Positions 16,198 through 23,913 of a stretch of DNA of 64,000 nt are shown here, one piece after another. The stretch is from DASPKM01 sp035628135 (lineage in GTDB: Bacteria; Bacteroidota; Bacteroidia; Chitinophagales; Chitinophagaceae), in assembly GCA_035628135.1 (NCBI GenBank), contig DASPKM010000009.1:124001-188000 (forward strand), read 5' to 3'. The notes beneath the pieces were generated by a model that worked only from the letters and a program-made list of their open reading frames with translations, ran no database searches and had not been told where the DNA came from. A program made the translations under genes and the position numbers. How positions within the stretch are numbered: position 1 is the stretch's first letter; every line of letters starts with the position of its first letter.

Positions 16198-17364
16198 ATG
16201 CCGAACAGGAGAACTTTCCTTAGAAATACTGGTCTTTCCGTATTGCCATTTGTTGCGCCGGTGATCCCCGCAATGGCCAGATCCAATAAGCTGCCCCTAC
16301 CGCCCGAGCGTCCCGTTAGTTTTTTGGGCGATAGCATACTGTACGATCCCACGGCATACATCGCCAAATTGCAGGAGATCAACGCCACCCAGGCCATCAA
16401 GCAGGATTTTTATGGTGAAGGCGGAGCAATTGCCGCGCTGGAAAGAAAATTTATGGAGATCACCGGTAAGGAAAGGGCCATGTTCATGCCAACCGGCACC
16501 ATGGCCAACCAATTCGCGATACTGGTGCTTAGCGGGGAGAATACAAAAGTATTCGTGCAGGAAACGAGCCACGTATTCCGCGATGAGGCGGACGCCGCAC
16601 AGTCCGTACACAACAAGCGATTGATACCGCTTGCAAAGGGACAGGCCGGCTTTACGGCAGAAGAGCTGCAGCAGTCGGTAGAATATCACCTGAAAGAAGA
16701 AGTGTTTAAGAGCGGCATCGGCGCCGTGTCTATCGAAAACCCGGTACGAAGGGCTGATGGTAAATATATTCCTTTCGATGAATTGAAAAAGATATCGGCG
16801 TATTGCAAACAACAAGGATATAAGCTCCACCTCGATGGTGCCCGGTTGCACCTGGCCGCCGCATGGTCAGGCGTATCCATCGCGCAGTATGCAAGCCTGT
16901 TCGACACGGTATATATTTCATTGTATAAATATCTCGGCGCGTCAGCAGGCGCCATACTCTGTGGCGACAAAGCCGTAATGGATAAAATGACGCACCTGAT
17001 GAAAATACACGGAGGCGCTATGTTCAGTAACTGGACCAATGCGGCCATGGCCCTGCATCACGTAGAAGGTATCGAAGGGCGATTGCAGCAGGCAAAAAAG
17101 AAAAGCGATGAATTGTTTGCAGCGCTTAACCAACTGCCGGAATTGAAGGTAGTGGTTACCCCATCGGGAACGAACATACATTTCCTGCAACCGAAAGGGA
17201 TCGACGGAAATAAAATGGCGGCTACCCTTGCCCGTGAGCACAACATCAGGATCAGCAGGGTGAACGAGAGCGGGCTCATCAGGTTTACTATCAACGAAAG
17301 CATCCTGAACCAGGACTTGAATACCATTGTAAACGCATTCAGGTCGGCAATTAAATTGGCCTGA
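16198..17364 (+). CDS. threonine-aldolase-like PLP enzyme with Tat signal
   Basis: A 388-aa fold-type I PLP enzyme of the threonine aldolase / beta-eliminating lyase group. The PLP Lys is in SLYKYLGASAGA (about residue 243), with Asp-Gly-Ala-Arg (LHLDGARLH) and the TGTMANQ cofactor loop. It would cleave a beta-hydroxy amino acid such as L-threonine. The first 27 residues hold a twin-arginine motif (NRRTFLRNTG) and a hydrophobic stretch ending in IPAMA, a Tat export signal; Tat exports folded, cofactor-loaded enzymes, so a periplasmic site is plausible. Its stop codon abuts that of the convergent EcsC gene (TGA|TCA). Confidence 0.87.
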   Translation: MPNRRTFLRNTGLSVLPFVAPVIPAMARSNKLPLPPERPVSFLGDSILYDPTAYIAKLQEINATQAIKQDFYGEGGAIAALERKFMEITGKERAMFMPTGTMANQFAILVLSGENTKVFVQETSHVFRDEADAAQSVHNKRLIPLAKGQAGFTAEELQQSVEYHLKEEVFKSGIGAVSIENPVRRADGKYIPFDELKKISAYCKQQGYKLHLDGARLHLAAAWSGVSIAQYASLFDTVYISLYKYLGASAGAILCGDKAVMDKMTHLMKIHGGAMFSNWTNAAMALHHVEGIEGRLQQAKKKSDELFAALNQLPELKVVVTPSGTNIHFLQPKGIDGNKMAATLAREHNIRISRVNESGLIRFTINESILNQDLNTIVNAFRSAIKLA

Positions 17365-18099
17365 TCATTTGGTCGATGGTTGGCGGCTGAACCATCGCAA
17401 CCGGTAAGCGTTCATCGAGGCTTCGCCGAGTTGGTTCACCAGTTTATAGTTCACCACGAATCCTACCGCTGCGCCTATTACGGGGATCAGCTGTGCAAGC
17501 TTTGCAAGGTCGATGTAGTCGCGGTATTCCTGTTGAAATGTGCGCCAGTTGAAATCGTCGAAGTTCTTGGGCAAGTTATGGTATTGTGCCTGCCAGTCGG
17601 CGATCTGCGCATATATTTCCCTCCTATGCTGCTGGTTGGAGAACGCCAGTTGAAATATCTGCAGGATGTACAATCTTTCGCGCACATCGTTCACATCGTG
17701 CCCATACAGGGCGGCAATTTCGAACAGCATTTTCATTTTAAGCCCGAGTAACAAAGGGAAATCCGCGAGGCCCAGCAACAATCCGCCGGCGCCCGTTACG
17801 CCGCCCTCTACGGCTGCCGTCTTTTTATAAAACTGCACGCGTTCCAGCACCAGTTGTTCACGCTCCTTAAGGGAGCCATCCAAGAGCATCTTGCTGGTGG
17901 TAATGCCCGAGCCAAACAGCACAGCCCTTATCATTTGGCGGATAGCCGTGGTAATGGCCTGGTGCACTTTTTCGGGAATGGCCCTGTTAATGCGTTGCTG
18001 CAGCTTCCTGCTAAGCTTACTGGCTATGGAAGGCTTGCGGCTGACCTTATGCTGCCAACGCCTGAGCTCGTGCAGGGCATGATGTTCGTATGCGTCCAT
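17365..18099 (-). CDS. EcsC family protein
   Basis: A 244-aa protein. A Gly-rich amphipathic stretch (AAVEGGVTGAGGLLLGLADFP, about 95-116) and a second one near the C terminus (LIPVIGAAVGFVVNYKLV) are typical of the EcsC family. Family function is poorly known; it is linked to membrane and ABC-exporter functions by its B. subtilis namesake. No Ecs transporter genes are nearby. The gene ends directly against its convergent neighbour and starts next to an AAACTAC-type repeat. Confidence 0.8.
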   Translation of the reverse strand: MDAYEHHALHELRRWQHKVSRKPSIASKLSRKLQQRINRAIPEKVHQAITTAIRQMIRAVLFGSGITTSKMLLDGSLKEREQLVLERVQFYKKTAAVEGGVTGAGGLLLGLADFPLLLGLKMKMLFEIAALYGHDVNDVRERLYILQIFQLAFSNQQHRREIYAQIADWQAQYHNLPKNFDDFNWRTFQQEYRDYIDLAKLAQLIPVIGAAVGFVVNYKLVNQLGEASMNAYRLRWFSRQPSTK

Positions 18100-18102
18100 T
18101 AC

Positions 18103-18175
18103 GGGTTTCCGGTTTGCGGTTTGCAGTTTATGGTTAACTTAACAGCAAACTACAAACCACAAACTACAAACTAAA
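18103..18175. repeat. inverted heptamer-repeat arms, class C
   Basis: The left arm (18103-18136) carries 7-base units GGTTTCC, GGTTTGC, GGTTTGC and AGTTTAT. The right arm (18143-18175) carries AAACTAC, AAACCAC, AAACTAC and AAACTA. The arms are near-complementary and separated by 6 bases. The layout is the same as class A but with a different unit. It sits between divergent genes (EcsC and MgtC), filling the whole gap, so it overlaps both promoters. Confidence 0.75.
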
Positions 18176-18181
18176 ACAGGT

Positions 18182-18811
18182 ATGCCGGAATCAGAGATTA
18201 TTTACAGACTGGTAATTGCATTTCTCATTGGAGGCGCTATTGGCTTTGAGCGCGAATACCTTAGCAAGGCTGCCGGTTTCCGCACGCTGATACTGATTAG
18301 CGTGGGCTCCTGCCTGTTCACGATATTTTCAATCCTGATCGCCCATCAAACACCCGACCGCATCGCCTCCAATATCGTTACCGGCATAGGCTTTTTAGGA
18401 GCCGGGGTGATTTTTAAGGAAGACAATCGTGTAAAAGGTTTGACCACGGCTGCTTCCATTTGGGTAACTGCCGCGCTGGGAATGGGTATCGGTGGTGGGT
18501 ATTACGTTATTTGCGTAGCCGGCGCAGGCGTATCGCTTATTGCCCTGTTCTTATTGGTAAAGCTCGAAAACCTGATCGAAACAGTGAACCAAAGCCGCAA
18601 TTACAAGATCGGGTGCGCCTACAAGCACGAAACCCTCGCCAAGTTCGAGGACATGTTCCGTGCACATCGCCTCAAATTCAAGAGGAACAAGCAAACGAAG
18701 AACGGCGAAAACATTACCGGCACCTGGATCGTGAACGGCTCGGAAAAAAACCACAATGCCTTCATCAAGGAAATACTCAATGATGATTCTGTAATTGAAT
18801 TCGAATTCTAA
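18182..18811 (+). CDS. MgtC/SapB family membrane protein
   Basis: A 209-aa protein with an MgtC/SapB domain: four or five membrane segments in residues 8-130, with signature motifs GAIGFERE, GFRTL and GIGFLGAGVIFKE. The C-terminal part (about 135-209) is soluble, positively charged and ends in an acidic strand, as in ACT-like tails of this family. Members are linked to magnesium homeostasis and F-type ATPase control in pathogens; the role here is not known. ATG at 18182, six bases after the class C repeat. Confidence 0.9.
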   Translation: MPESEIIYRLVIAFLIGGAIGFEREYLSKAAGFRTLILISVGSCLFTIFSILIAHQTPDRIASNIVTGIGFLGAGVIFKEDNRVKGLTTAASIWVTAALGMGIGGGYYVICVAGAGVSLIALFLLVKLENLIETVNQSRNYKIGCAYKHETLAKFEDMFRAHRLKFKRNKQTKNGENITGTWIVNGSEKNHNAFIKEILNDDSVIEFEF

Positions 18812-18820
18812 CCATTGAGC

Positions 18821-18853
18821 AATAATTATTAATTAATAATTATTAATTATTTA
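18821..18853. repeat. AT-only palindrome, class B
   Basis: 18821-18844 is a perfect 24-base palindrome (AATAATTATTAA and its complement), extended by TAATTATTTA. It lies between the convergent ends of the MgtC and SDR genes, which would suit a two-way terminator, though the stem is all A:T. Confidence 0.8.
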
Positions 18854-18867
18854 CTAATGGTGTATGA

Positions 18868-19761
18868 TTACATGGTAAAATTCTCCGCGGTTGGAAAACT
18901 TCCTCTTCGCATATCGGTTGCGCCATCCATGCTGTGCCCGAGGTCCAGCTCGCCTTGAGGTTGTTCGGCCACCTCACTTTCTACCTGTTTTCCTACCGGC
19001 CCCTTGGCGATGGTAATGCCACCGTCTACCGGGAACAATCCGCCCGTGATATAAGAGGCTTCGTCAGAAGCCAGGAAAAGATATACGTTGGCAACTTCTT
19101 CCGGCGTGCCCCTGCGGCCAAGCGGCGTAGCGCCTATCAGCAGTTTCTCATCCTTTTTTTGCATAGGTCCTGTTTCCTTGTGTGTCCATGCGGTATCTAT
19201 CGGCCCGGGACATACGCAGTTGGCGCGCACGCCGTGTTTAGCCTGCTCCACCGCAATGCCCTTCATGAACGCATGAAGGAATCCTTTGGTGCCGCCATAG
19301 GGCGCATTCTTCATCAATCCTATTTCTCCTGATTCAGAACCTGCGAACACGATATTGCCCCGGGTCTTTTGCAGGTGCGGCAAGGCATACTTCGTCATCA
19401 TGAAAGCAGAACGTACGTTGTTCTTCATGAGGTATTCAAATGCAGCCGTGGGGTAATTTTCCATTTCCTCCATTACAGGAAATACGCCCGCGTTATTGAT
19501 AAGCACATCCAGTTTGCCATAGGTCCTAACGGTAAACTCCACGCACTCCATGGCGTTTTCCTCAACCGATATATCTGCAATGAACGGCATTGCCTGGCCG
19601 CCTGCATTTAGAATATCTGTCACCACGTCCTGCACGGGATCATCGGGAAAACCGTTCACCACCACTTTAGCACCTTCCTTTGCAAATTTTTTACTGATGG
19701 CCTCGCCTATACCCGTAGCGCCACCTGTTACTATCACAACTTTACCTGCAACTCGTTCCAT
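18868..19761 (-). CDS. SDR family oxidoreductase
   Basis: A 297-aa short-chain dehydrogenase. It has the cofactor motif TGGATGIGEA (residues about 12-21), NNAG (about 90-93), and the catalytic Ser (GSES) and Tyr-x-x-x-Lys (YGGTK). The C terminus is extended past the core by about 45 polar residues with GELDLGHSMDGATDMRRG, similar to the tails of glucose/ribitol-dehydrogenase-like members. Asn in FPDDP near the first loop does not settle NAD versus NADP. Cytoplasmic; substrate not known. Confidence 0.9.
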   Translation of the reverse strand: MERVAGKVVIVTGGATGIGEAISKKFAKEGAKVVVNGFPDDPVQDVVTDILNAGGQAMPFIADISVEENAMECVEFTVRTYGKLDVLINNAGVFPVMEEMENYPTAAFEYLMKNNVRSAFMMTKYALPHLQKTRGNIVFAGSESGEIGLMKNAPYGGTKGFLHAFMKGIAVEQAKHGVRANCVCPGPIDTAWTHKETGPMQKKDEKLLIGATPLGRRGTPEEVANVYLFLASDEASYITGGLFPVDGGITIAKGPVGKQVESEVAEQPQGELDLGHSMDGATDMRRGSFPTAENFTM

Positions 19762-19809
19762 AAAAAAAGTTTAATGCTTAATAAGTATAAAATCTGTGCC
19801 GGAGATGTA

Positions 19810-20868
19810 CTATATCAACCCGATTCGCCTGGAATGTTCCAACGCCTCGGAACTATGCTCGAAAAAACAACATGGAACACCTGCCGCTTCGATAACGTCT
19901 AAGGTTTTGGCGGCTTTTTCCTTATTCTTCCTATAAACATCGCGGATGTACACTGCGTGCACCTGTTGGGGAAAATGCTTCACTACCGCCGCATAAATAT
20001 CAGGGTCTTGCTGCGAACTGTCGCCCAGCAATACAAAACGTTGTTCAGGATAATGCTCCAATATGCGCACGATACGCATGAACTTGGTAGCATGTTTATT
20101 CTGTCCTGTTTTGAATATCTGCGAAAAACGCTTTAACTGGCTTAACAGGAAAACACCTTTCGGCAGACCATTGACCCTGGTAAATTCAAGAATGTAGTTG
20201 AAGAGGTTCCATTCGCTGCTGGATACATAAAAGAATGGATTGGGAGCGGCTTCGGTGGTACGCCCCAGGGTAAGCGCCTGGTAATGGCGCACCACGCCTT
20301 CAAAAGGTTTGCGGCTGCGTGCATTGCGGGTGAACAGCACATACAGCCGCTTGCGCAGGTTAGCGGAATGCGAAATAAGAAAAGTATCATCTATATCGGA
20401 GATAAATCCCAATTGCGTGGGATAAGGAATAAAAATATATCCCGTGCCCGTGGCAATTATCTCGCCCTGCCCACCGGTCATTTCTACCTGTATAGGGTGC
20501 CACCCCGGCGGTAAATGCCGGTTGGTCTTCCATTCTATTTTAAAAAAGCCATCGTCTTCGGTAACGGTTTTAAGTATCTCGCCTTCCCATCGCAATTGCA
20601 CATGCGCACCGGCATATGGCCGTACGATGAACAGCCGCAGCAAGGCAACGGTGTTCTTCCAGAAATTGCCGGAGAAACGCGTGCGCTGCAGCGGTCCCAG
20701 GGTAAGCACATGACCATATACCACGTACCTGCCTGGCTGCCCATAACCGTGGTACACTTTTACTGTAATGTCGTTGGTGAGGCGTAACCACCTCAGAACG
20801 GCGCTCCAGGCGTTGTGCCACCAATTGCTCTGATTTTTGCGGGCAATTATTGTTTGAGTGGTTTGCAT
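19810..20868 (-). CDS. App1-type phosphatidate phosphatase family protein
   Basis: A 352-aa protein with the DUF2183/App1 HAD-like domain. The catalytic motif DIDDTFL (Asp-x-Asp-x-Thr) is in the middle, with SSSEWN and a later GDSSQQDP acid motif. The N-terminal third has a beta-rich module (VTEDDGFFKIEW). Yeast App1 turns phosphatidate into diacylglycerol. Start chosen at ATG 20868; the longer ORF to 20910 would overlap the divergent lipid-kinase gene. The 27-base divergent gap implies shared control. Confidence 0.85.
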   Translation of the reverse strand: MQTTQTIIARKNQSNWWHNAWSAVLRWLRLTNDITVKVYHGYGQPGRYVVYGHVLTLGPLQRTRFSGNFWKNTVALLRLFIVRPYAGAHVQLRWEGEILKTVTEDDGFFKIEWKTNRHLPPGWHPIQVEMTGGQGEIIATGTGYIFIPYPTQLGFISDIDDTFLISHSANLRKRLYVLFTRNARSRKPFEGVVRHYQALTLGRTTEAAPNPFFYVSSSEWNLFNYILEFTRVNGLPKGVFLLSQLKRFSQIFKTGQNKHATKFMRIVRILEHYPEQRFVLLGDSSQQDPDIYAAVVKHFPQQVHAVYIRDVYRKNKEKAAKTLDVIEAAGVPCCFFEHSSEALEHSRRIGLI

Positions 20869-20895
20869 AAAGGACAGTGATATAACACAAGAAGC

Positions 20896-21792
20896 ATGCA
20901 GAAAGATCAAACACTAAAATTACTATTTGTCGTCAACCCCGTTTCGGGCGGGCGTAGCAAAATAAATTGGGAGAACCGCATCCGTGAATTTTTCAAGCCG
21001 CTGCCGCATACCATCGAGTTTTTCATACTCAGCGGCACTTCGGACGGATCTTCCCTGCAACACCATATTTCCAGGTTCGGTCCCGACCGCGTGGTTGCCG
21101 TGGGCGGCGATGGCACCATCAAGGCGGTTGGCGAGCAATTGCTCGGCTCCAATACACCGTTGGGCATTATACCCGCCGGGTCCGCGAATGGTATGGCAAA
21201 GGAGCTGGAACTGCCGATAGACCTGGAAAAAAACCTGGACATTATACTGAATGGCGAGGTAAAACGCATAGACGTGATCCGCGTGAACGATAAAGAGATC
21301 AGCCTGCATTTAAGCGATCTGGGATTGAATGCCCTGCTGATCAAATATTATGAAAAAAACAAAGGCCGTGGAAAATGGGGATATTTTAAAGCAGTATTCC
21401 GCACGTTGTGGGAGAAGCAACTCATGGACGTGCGCATCATCGGGCATGGCATGAACCAACGCCGGAAGGCCTTCATGATCGTTCTGGCCAATGCCAGCAA
21501 ATATGGAACGGGGGCACTGATCAATCCACAGGGCAGCCTGTACGACGGAGAGTTTGAGCTGATCATAGTACGCAGGCTGGCGCTGATGGAGTTGATAAAA
21601 ATGCTGGTCCAGCACCGCGAGTTCAATCGCCATAAAATAGATATCATCAAGGTAAAAGAAGTAACGCTGATACCTTCCAAAAAATCTTACTTCCAGGTAG
21701 ACGGTGAATACAGGGGTAAACTGAACAAGATACAGGCTGCTGTCATGCCGGCCGTACTGCCCATCATGCTGCCGCAAAAGCCAAAAAGTTGA
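20896..21792 (+). CDS. diacylglycerol/sphingosine-kinase-like lipid kinase
   Basis: A 298-aa DAGK-catalytic-domain protein. It has NPVSGG near the N terminus, the nucleotide loop VGGDGTIKAVGEQL, and PAGSANGMAKEL in the substrate region. This family phosphorylates diacylglycerol or related lipids with ATP at the inner membrane face. Length is normal. It is divergent from the App1-type phosphatase, which would do the reverse reaction, so the pair may balance phosphatidate and diacylglycerol; this is inferred from position. Confidence 0.9.
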   Translation: MQKDQTLKLLFVVNPVSGGRSKINWENRIREFFKPLPHTIEFFILSGTSDGSSLQHHISRFGPDRVVAVGGDGTIKAVGEQLLGSNTPLGIIPAGSANGMAKELELPIDLEKNLDIILNGEVKRIDVIRVNDKEISLHLSDLGLNALLIKYYEKNKGRGKWGYFKAVFRTLWEKQLMDVRIIGHGMNQRRKAFMIVLANASKYGTGALINPQGSLYDGEFELIIVRRLALMELIKMLVQHREFNRHKIDIIKVKEVTLIPSKKSYFQVDGEYRGKLNKIQAAVMPAVLPIMLPQKPKS

Positions 21793-21793
21793 T

Positions 21794-21875
21794 AGTCATT
21801 AAGTCGATTGGTCATTGGCTCAATTGGTATCGATAACAAACTCAATGACTTAATGACCAATTGACTTAATGACCC
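21794..21875. repeat. class A octamer inverted repeat
   Basis: Left arm 21794-21826 (AGTCATTA, AGTCGATT, GGTCATTG). Right arm 21842-21875 (TCAATGACTTAATGACC, then AATTGACTTAATGACC). A 15-base loop separates them. It begins 2 bases after the lipid-kinase stop codon, so it would be in its 3' UTR. Confidence 0.85.
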
Positions 21876-21969
21876 CATTTGCTCGACTACCTGCGCTTTT
21901 GTGAATGTACATACAGCCGTGCCCGGCGGCACAATTTTGGTACATGCTACAGTATTAAAACTGTATGTT

Positions 21970-22158
21970 ATGGACAAAATGGAAATCAAAGGTAAATGGA
22001 ACCAATGGAAAGGGAGGATCAAACAGGAATACGGCAACGTAACCGATGATGATCTCCGTTATGAAGATGGCAAAGAAGATGAAATGTTCGGACGCCTGCA
22101 GGAAAAAACAGGCAAGGCGAAAGACGATCTGGTGAAGTGGCTTAGGTCACTGGGATAA
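21970..22158 (+). CDS. CsbD family stress protein
   Basis: A 62-aa hydrophilic protein with the CsbD pattern: IKGKWNQWKGRIKQEYG, DDDLRYEDGKEDEM, then GRLQEKTGKAKDDL. Many copies are induced by general stress; biochemical role unknown. ATG at 21970 chosen because CsbD proteins start just before this motif; the ORF extends 23 codons upstream without similarity. It stands alone between two octamer repeats. Confidence 0.88.
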   Translation: MDKMEIKGKWNQWKGRIKQEYGNVTDDDLRYEDGKEDEMFGRLQEKTGKAKDDLVKWLRSLG

Positions 22159-22163
22159 TAAAA

Positions 22164-22245
22164 AGTCATGGGTCATTGGGTCAATAGATCATTGGGTGAA
22201 CATATATTCCCTGGTGACCTAATGACCTGATGACTTATTGACTAA
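22164..22245. repeat. class A octamer inverted repeat between convergent genes
   Basis: Left arm 22164-22198 (GTCATGG, GTCATTGG, GTCAATAG, ATCATTGG). Right arm 22213-22245 (GTGACCTA, ATGACCTG, ATGACTTA, TTGACTAA). It runs into the stop codon of the Csp-like gene at 22242-22244, and begins 6 bases after the CsbD stop. Confidence 0.85.
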
Positions 22246-22565
22246 TTCATTTTAGCCCTGCATATCTCCGCGCATTTGCGGCAGGCTTCCGCACAATTCC
22301 TGCAATGCGCATGATAACCCGCGTGCTTCTCGCATTCATCCGCGCACGCGTCGCAGATGCTCGCGCACACGCCGCAAACTTCCTTAAGGAAAGCAGAATT
22401 ATGCGCCTCCAGCCTGAAGGCGAGCATACACATATCGGCGCAATCCATGCAAAGCGGGCAGCAGCTCAGCGGCTTACCATCGTTGATACAAACCGACACG
22501 CAATTCTCGCAAGCCGCAGCGCATGCCATGAACACCTCCATGCTTTCTGTATACATTTTGCTCAT
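22242..22565 (-). CDS. cytosolic copper-storage-like four-helix protein
   Basis: A 107-aa protein with 19 cysteines, mostly spaced as CxxxC and CxxC along predicted helices (AACENCVSVC, CPLCMDCADMC, CGVCASICDACADEC, CRNCAEACRKCAEIC). This is the pattern of the four-helix-bundle Csp copper-storage proteins, which line the core with Cu(I)-thiolate sites. No signal peptide, so it fits the cytosolic Csp3 type. It lies near HMA and TlpA genes transcribed the same way, a context that supports copper handling. Confidence 0.88.
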   Translation of the reverse strand: MSKMYTESMEVFMACAAACENCVSVCINDGKPLSCCPLCMDCADMCMLAFRLEAHNSAFLKEVCGVCASICDACADECEKHAGYHAHCRNCAEACRKCAEICRAKMN

Positions 22566-22627
22566 ACCGGATATTTGTCAATGCAATGCAATAACTATTC
22601 CAGCAACAATCTTTTTACCTTTACTGC

Positions 22628-22945
22628 ATGCAACATATAACCGATATTCCCGGCCGCGAACTGATCCCTGGTTTTTACGGCCGTTTCATACACGGAGCGC
22701 AAAGCACACTCGCATTCTGGGAGATTAAAAAAGGATGTGTAATGCCGGAGCATCAGCATCCGCACGAACAAATTACGCATATTGTTTCCGGTGAATTGGA
22801 AATGGTAATTGGCGGAGAAAAAATCTTGTTTACCGCCGGCACCGTGCACGTCATTCCTCCCAATACGCCGCACGGCGCAGTAGCGCTAGCAGACTGTAAA
22901 GTAATTGACGCGTTCAGCCCCGCAAGGGATGATTACAGGTTTTGA
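22628..22945 (+). CDS. small cupin domain protein
   Basis: A 105-aa single-domain cupin. The metal-binding motif 1 is HQHPHEQITHIVSGELE (His, His, Gln/Glu, His) and motif 2 is PPNTPHGAVAL. Such cupins bind Fe, Zn or Mn and act as enzymes, sugar isomerases or sensors; which cannot be told here. It is divergent from the Csp-like gene with a 62-base gap. The AT-rich class B repeat follows its stop codon directly. Confidence 0.85.
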   Translation: MQHITDIPGRELIPGFYGRFIHGAQSTLAFWEIKKGCVMPEHQHPHEQITHIVSGELEMVIGGEKILFTAGTVHVIPPNTPHGAVALADCKVIDAFSPARDDYRF

Positions 22946-23059
22946 TTATTTATTATTGATTATTAATTATTAATTATTCACTATTAAAATTCGTTGGTTA
23001 GGTGTGCTATATAATTGAGCAACAAGGAATAATCAATAATAAATAATCAATAATAAATT
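22946..23059. repeat. AT-only inverted repeat, class B, with loop
   Basis: The left arm (22946-22979) has repeated ATTATTGATTATTAATTATT units and the right arm (23027-23059) has the complement (AATAATCAATAATAAATAATC). A 47-base loop of normal composition separates them. The design matches the class A repeats with an AT-only unit. It begins one base after the cupin stop codon. Confidence 0.8.
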
Positions 23060-23104
23060 TGGCATCGTTGTTGTTTAAGCTTAGGCGCAAAAAAACCACC
23101 TGCT

Positions 23105-23293
23105 ATGACAACAAACTTGTTCAAGGCAGATGCCGCCATGCTGGAAGCAATGTTACAAAAGGAATCTGCGCTCTATTATGAAGCATTGAAAAAAGATCTT
23201 CCTTTTAAATTCATCAAGGCTATACGCCTTCGCATACGGTGCCTTAGTAATTTATTGCTGAACACCAAATGCGTTAAACAATCAGTGCGCTAA
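23105..23293 (+). CDS. small hypothetical protein, 62 aa
   Basis: A short basic helical protein (LEAMLQKESALYYEALKKDL, then AIRLRIRCLSNLL). It looks like a real amphipathic helical peptide and has no good alternative frame. The start is ATG 23105 with a weak leader. It overlaps the 3' end of the convergent DUF2911 gene by 12 bases. No family recognised. Confidence 0.45.
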   Translation: MTTNLFKADAAMLEAMLQKESALYYEALKKDLPFKFIKAIRLRIRCLSNLLLNTKCVKQSVR

Positions 23294-23884
23294 TTCAAGC
23301 GGCACGCGCAAACATAATTTCTCCCATCTCATTTCGACTACGCATTTACGTTCGCCTGTCTGGTCAATGGTGTACATCAACCGTTCCTGGTGTTCGGCAG
23401 TTGCTGGCTTGATGGTCAACCGCACCAGGTCTGCAGACTGATCATATTCATCGGCCAGGTGTTGTTGCCAGTCTTTGTTGAGGATCACCGTCCATTCTTC
23501 TTTACCCGGAATGGTAAAGAAAGCATACTTGCCCGCCGGTATTTTTATTCCGCCCATCCTGAAACTCCTTTCACATTCGAATGCAGTAGCCATGTGCGCG
23601 CCTGTTACCCACACCTGGTCATATGGCACCAATCCACCCCAGATGATGCGCCCGCGGACAGCAGGTGAATGATATTGAACCGATAAACGAACGCCGTTCA
23701 CATTCCCCCAGGCGATGGCAGGAAGGCTCTTCTTGACCGTATCGACATTATTTTTTTGGGTGGGCAGAATAATATGTGCCTTGTTACCGGTGTCCTTTGC
23801 AGCGCCATGCTGATTGTGCGAAGCGTGTTGTTCGCACCCGAGCAACAGAACAAAAAATAATACTATAATACAATTGCGGAGCAT
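23282..23884 (-). CDS. DUF2911 lipoprotein
   Basis: A 200-aa lipoprotein (FFVLLLGCEQHASHNQHG; Cys17 lipidated), with a short His-rich stretch after the lipobox. Residues about 60-195 match DUF2911: VQYHSPAVRGRIIWGGLVPY, VWVTGAHMATAFECE, IPAGKYAFFTIPG. Family function is unknown. It is the last gene of the probable metal-handling run that begins at 27285. Confidence 0.85.
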   Translation of the reverse strand: MLRNCIIVLFFVLLLGCEQHASHNQHGAAKDTGNKAHIILPTQKNNVDTVKKSLPAIAWGNVNGVRLSVQYHSPAVRGRIIWGGLVPYDQVWVTGAHMATAFECERSFRMGGIKIPAGKYAFFTIPGKEEWTVILNKDWQQHLADEYDQSADLVRLTIKPATAEHQERLMYTIDQTGERKCVVEMRWEKLCLRVPLELAH

Positions 23885-23913
23885 ACCGCAAGATAAGCCA
23901 TTAGTGGAATCAC

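Noticed and set aside
17362..17367. TGATCA shared by two convergent stop codons, also at 32530-32535, as a possible signal
   Set aside because: Two adjacent stop codons (TGA on each strand) make this palindrome by necessity; two cases are within chance.
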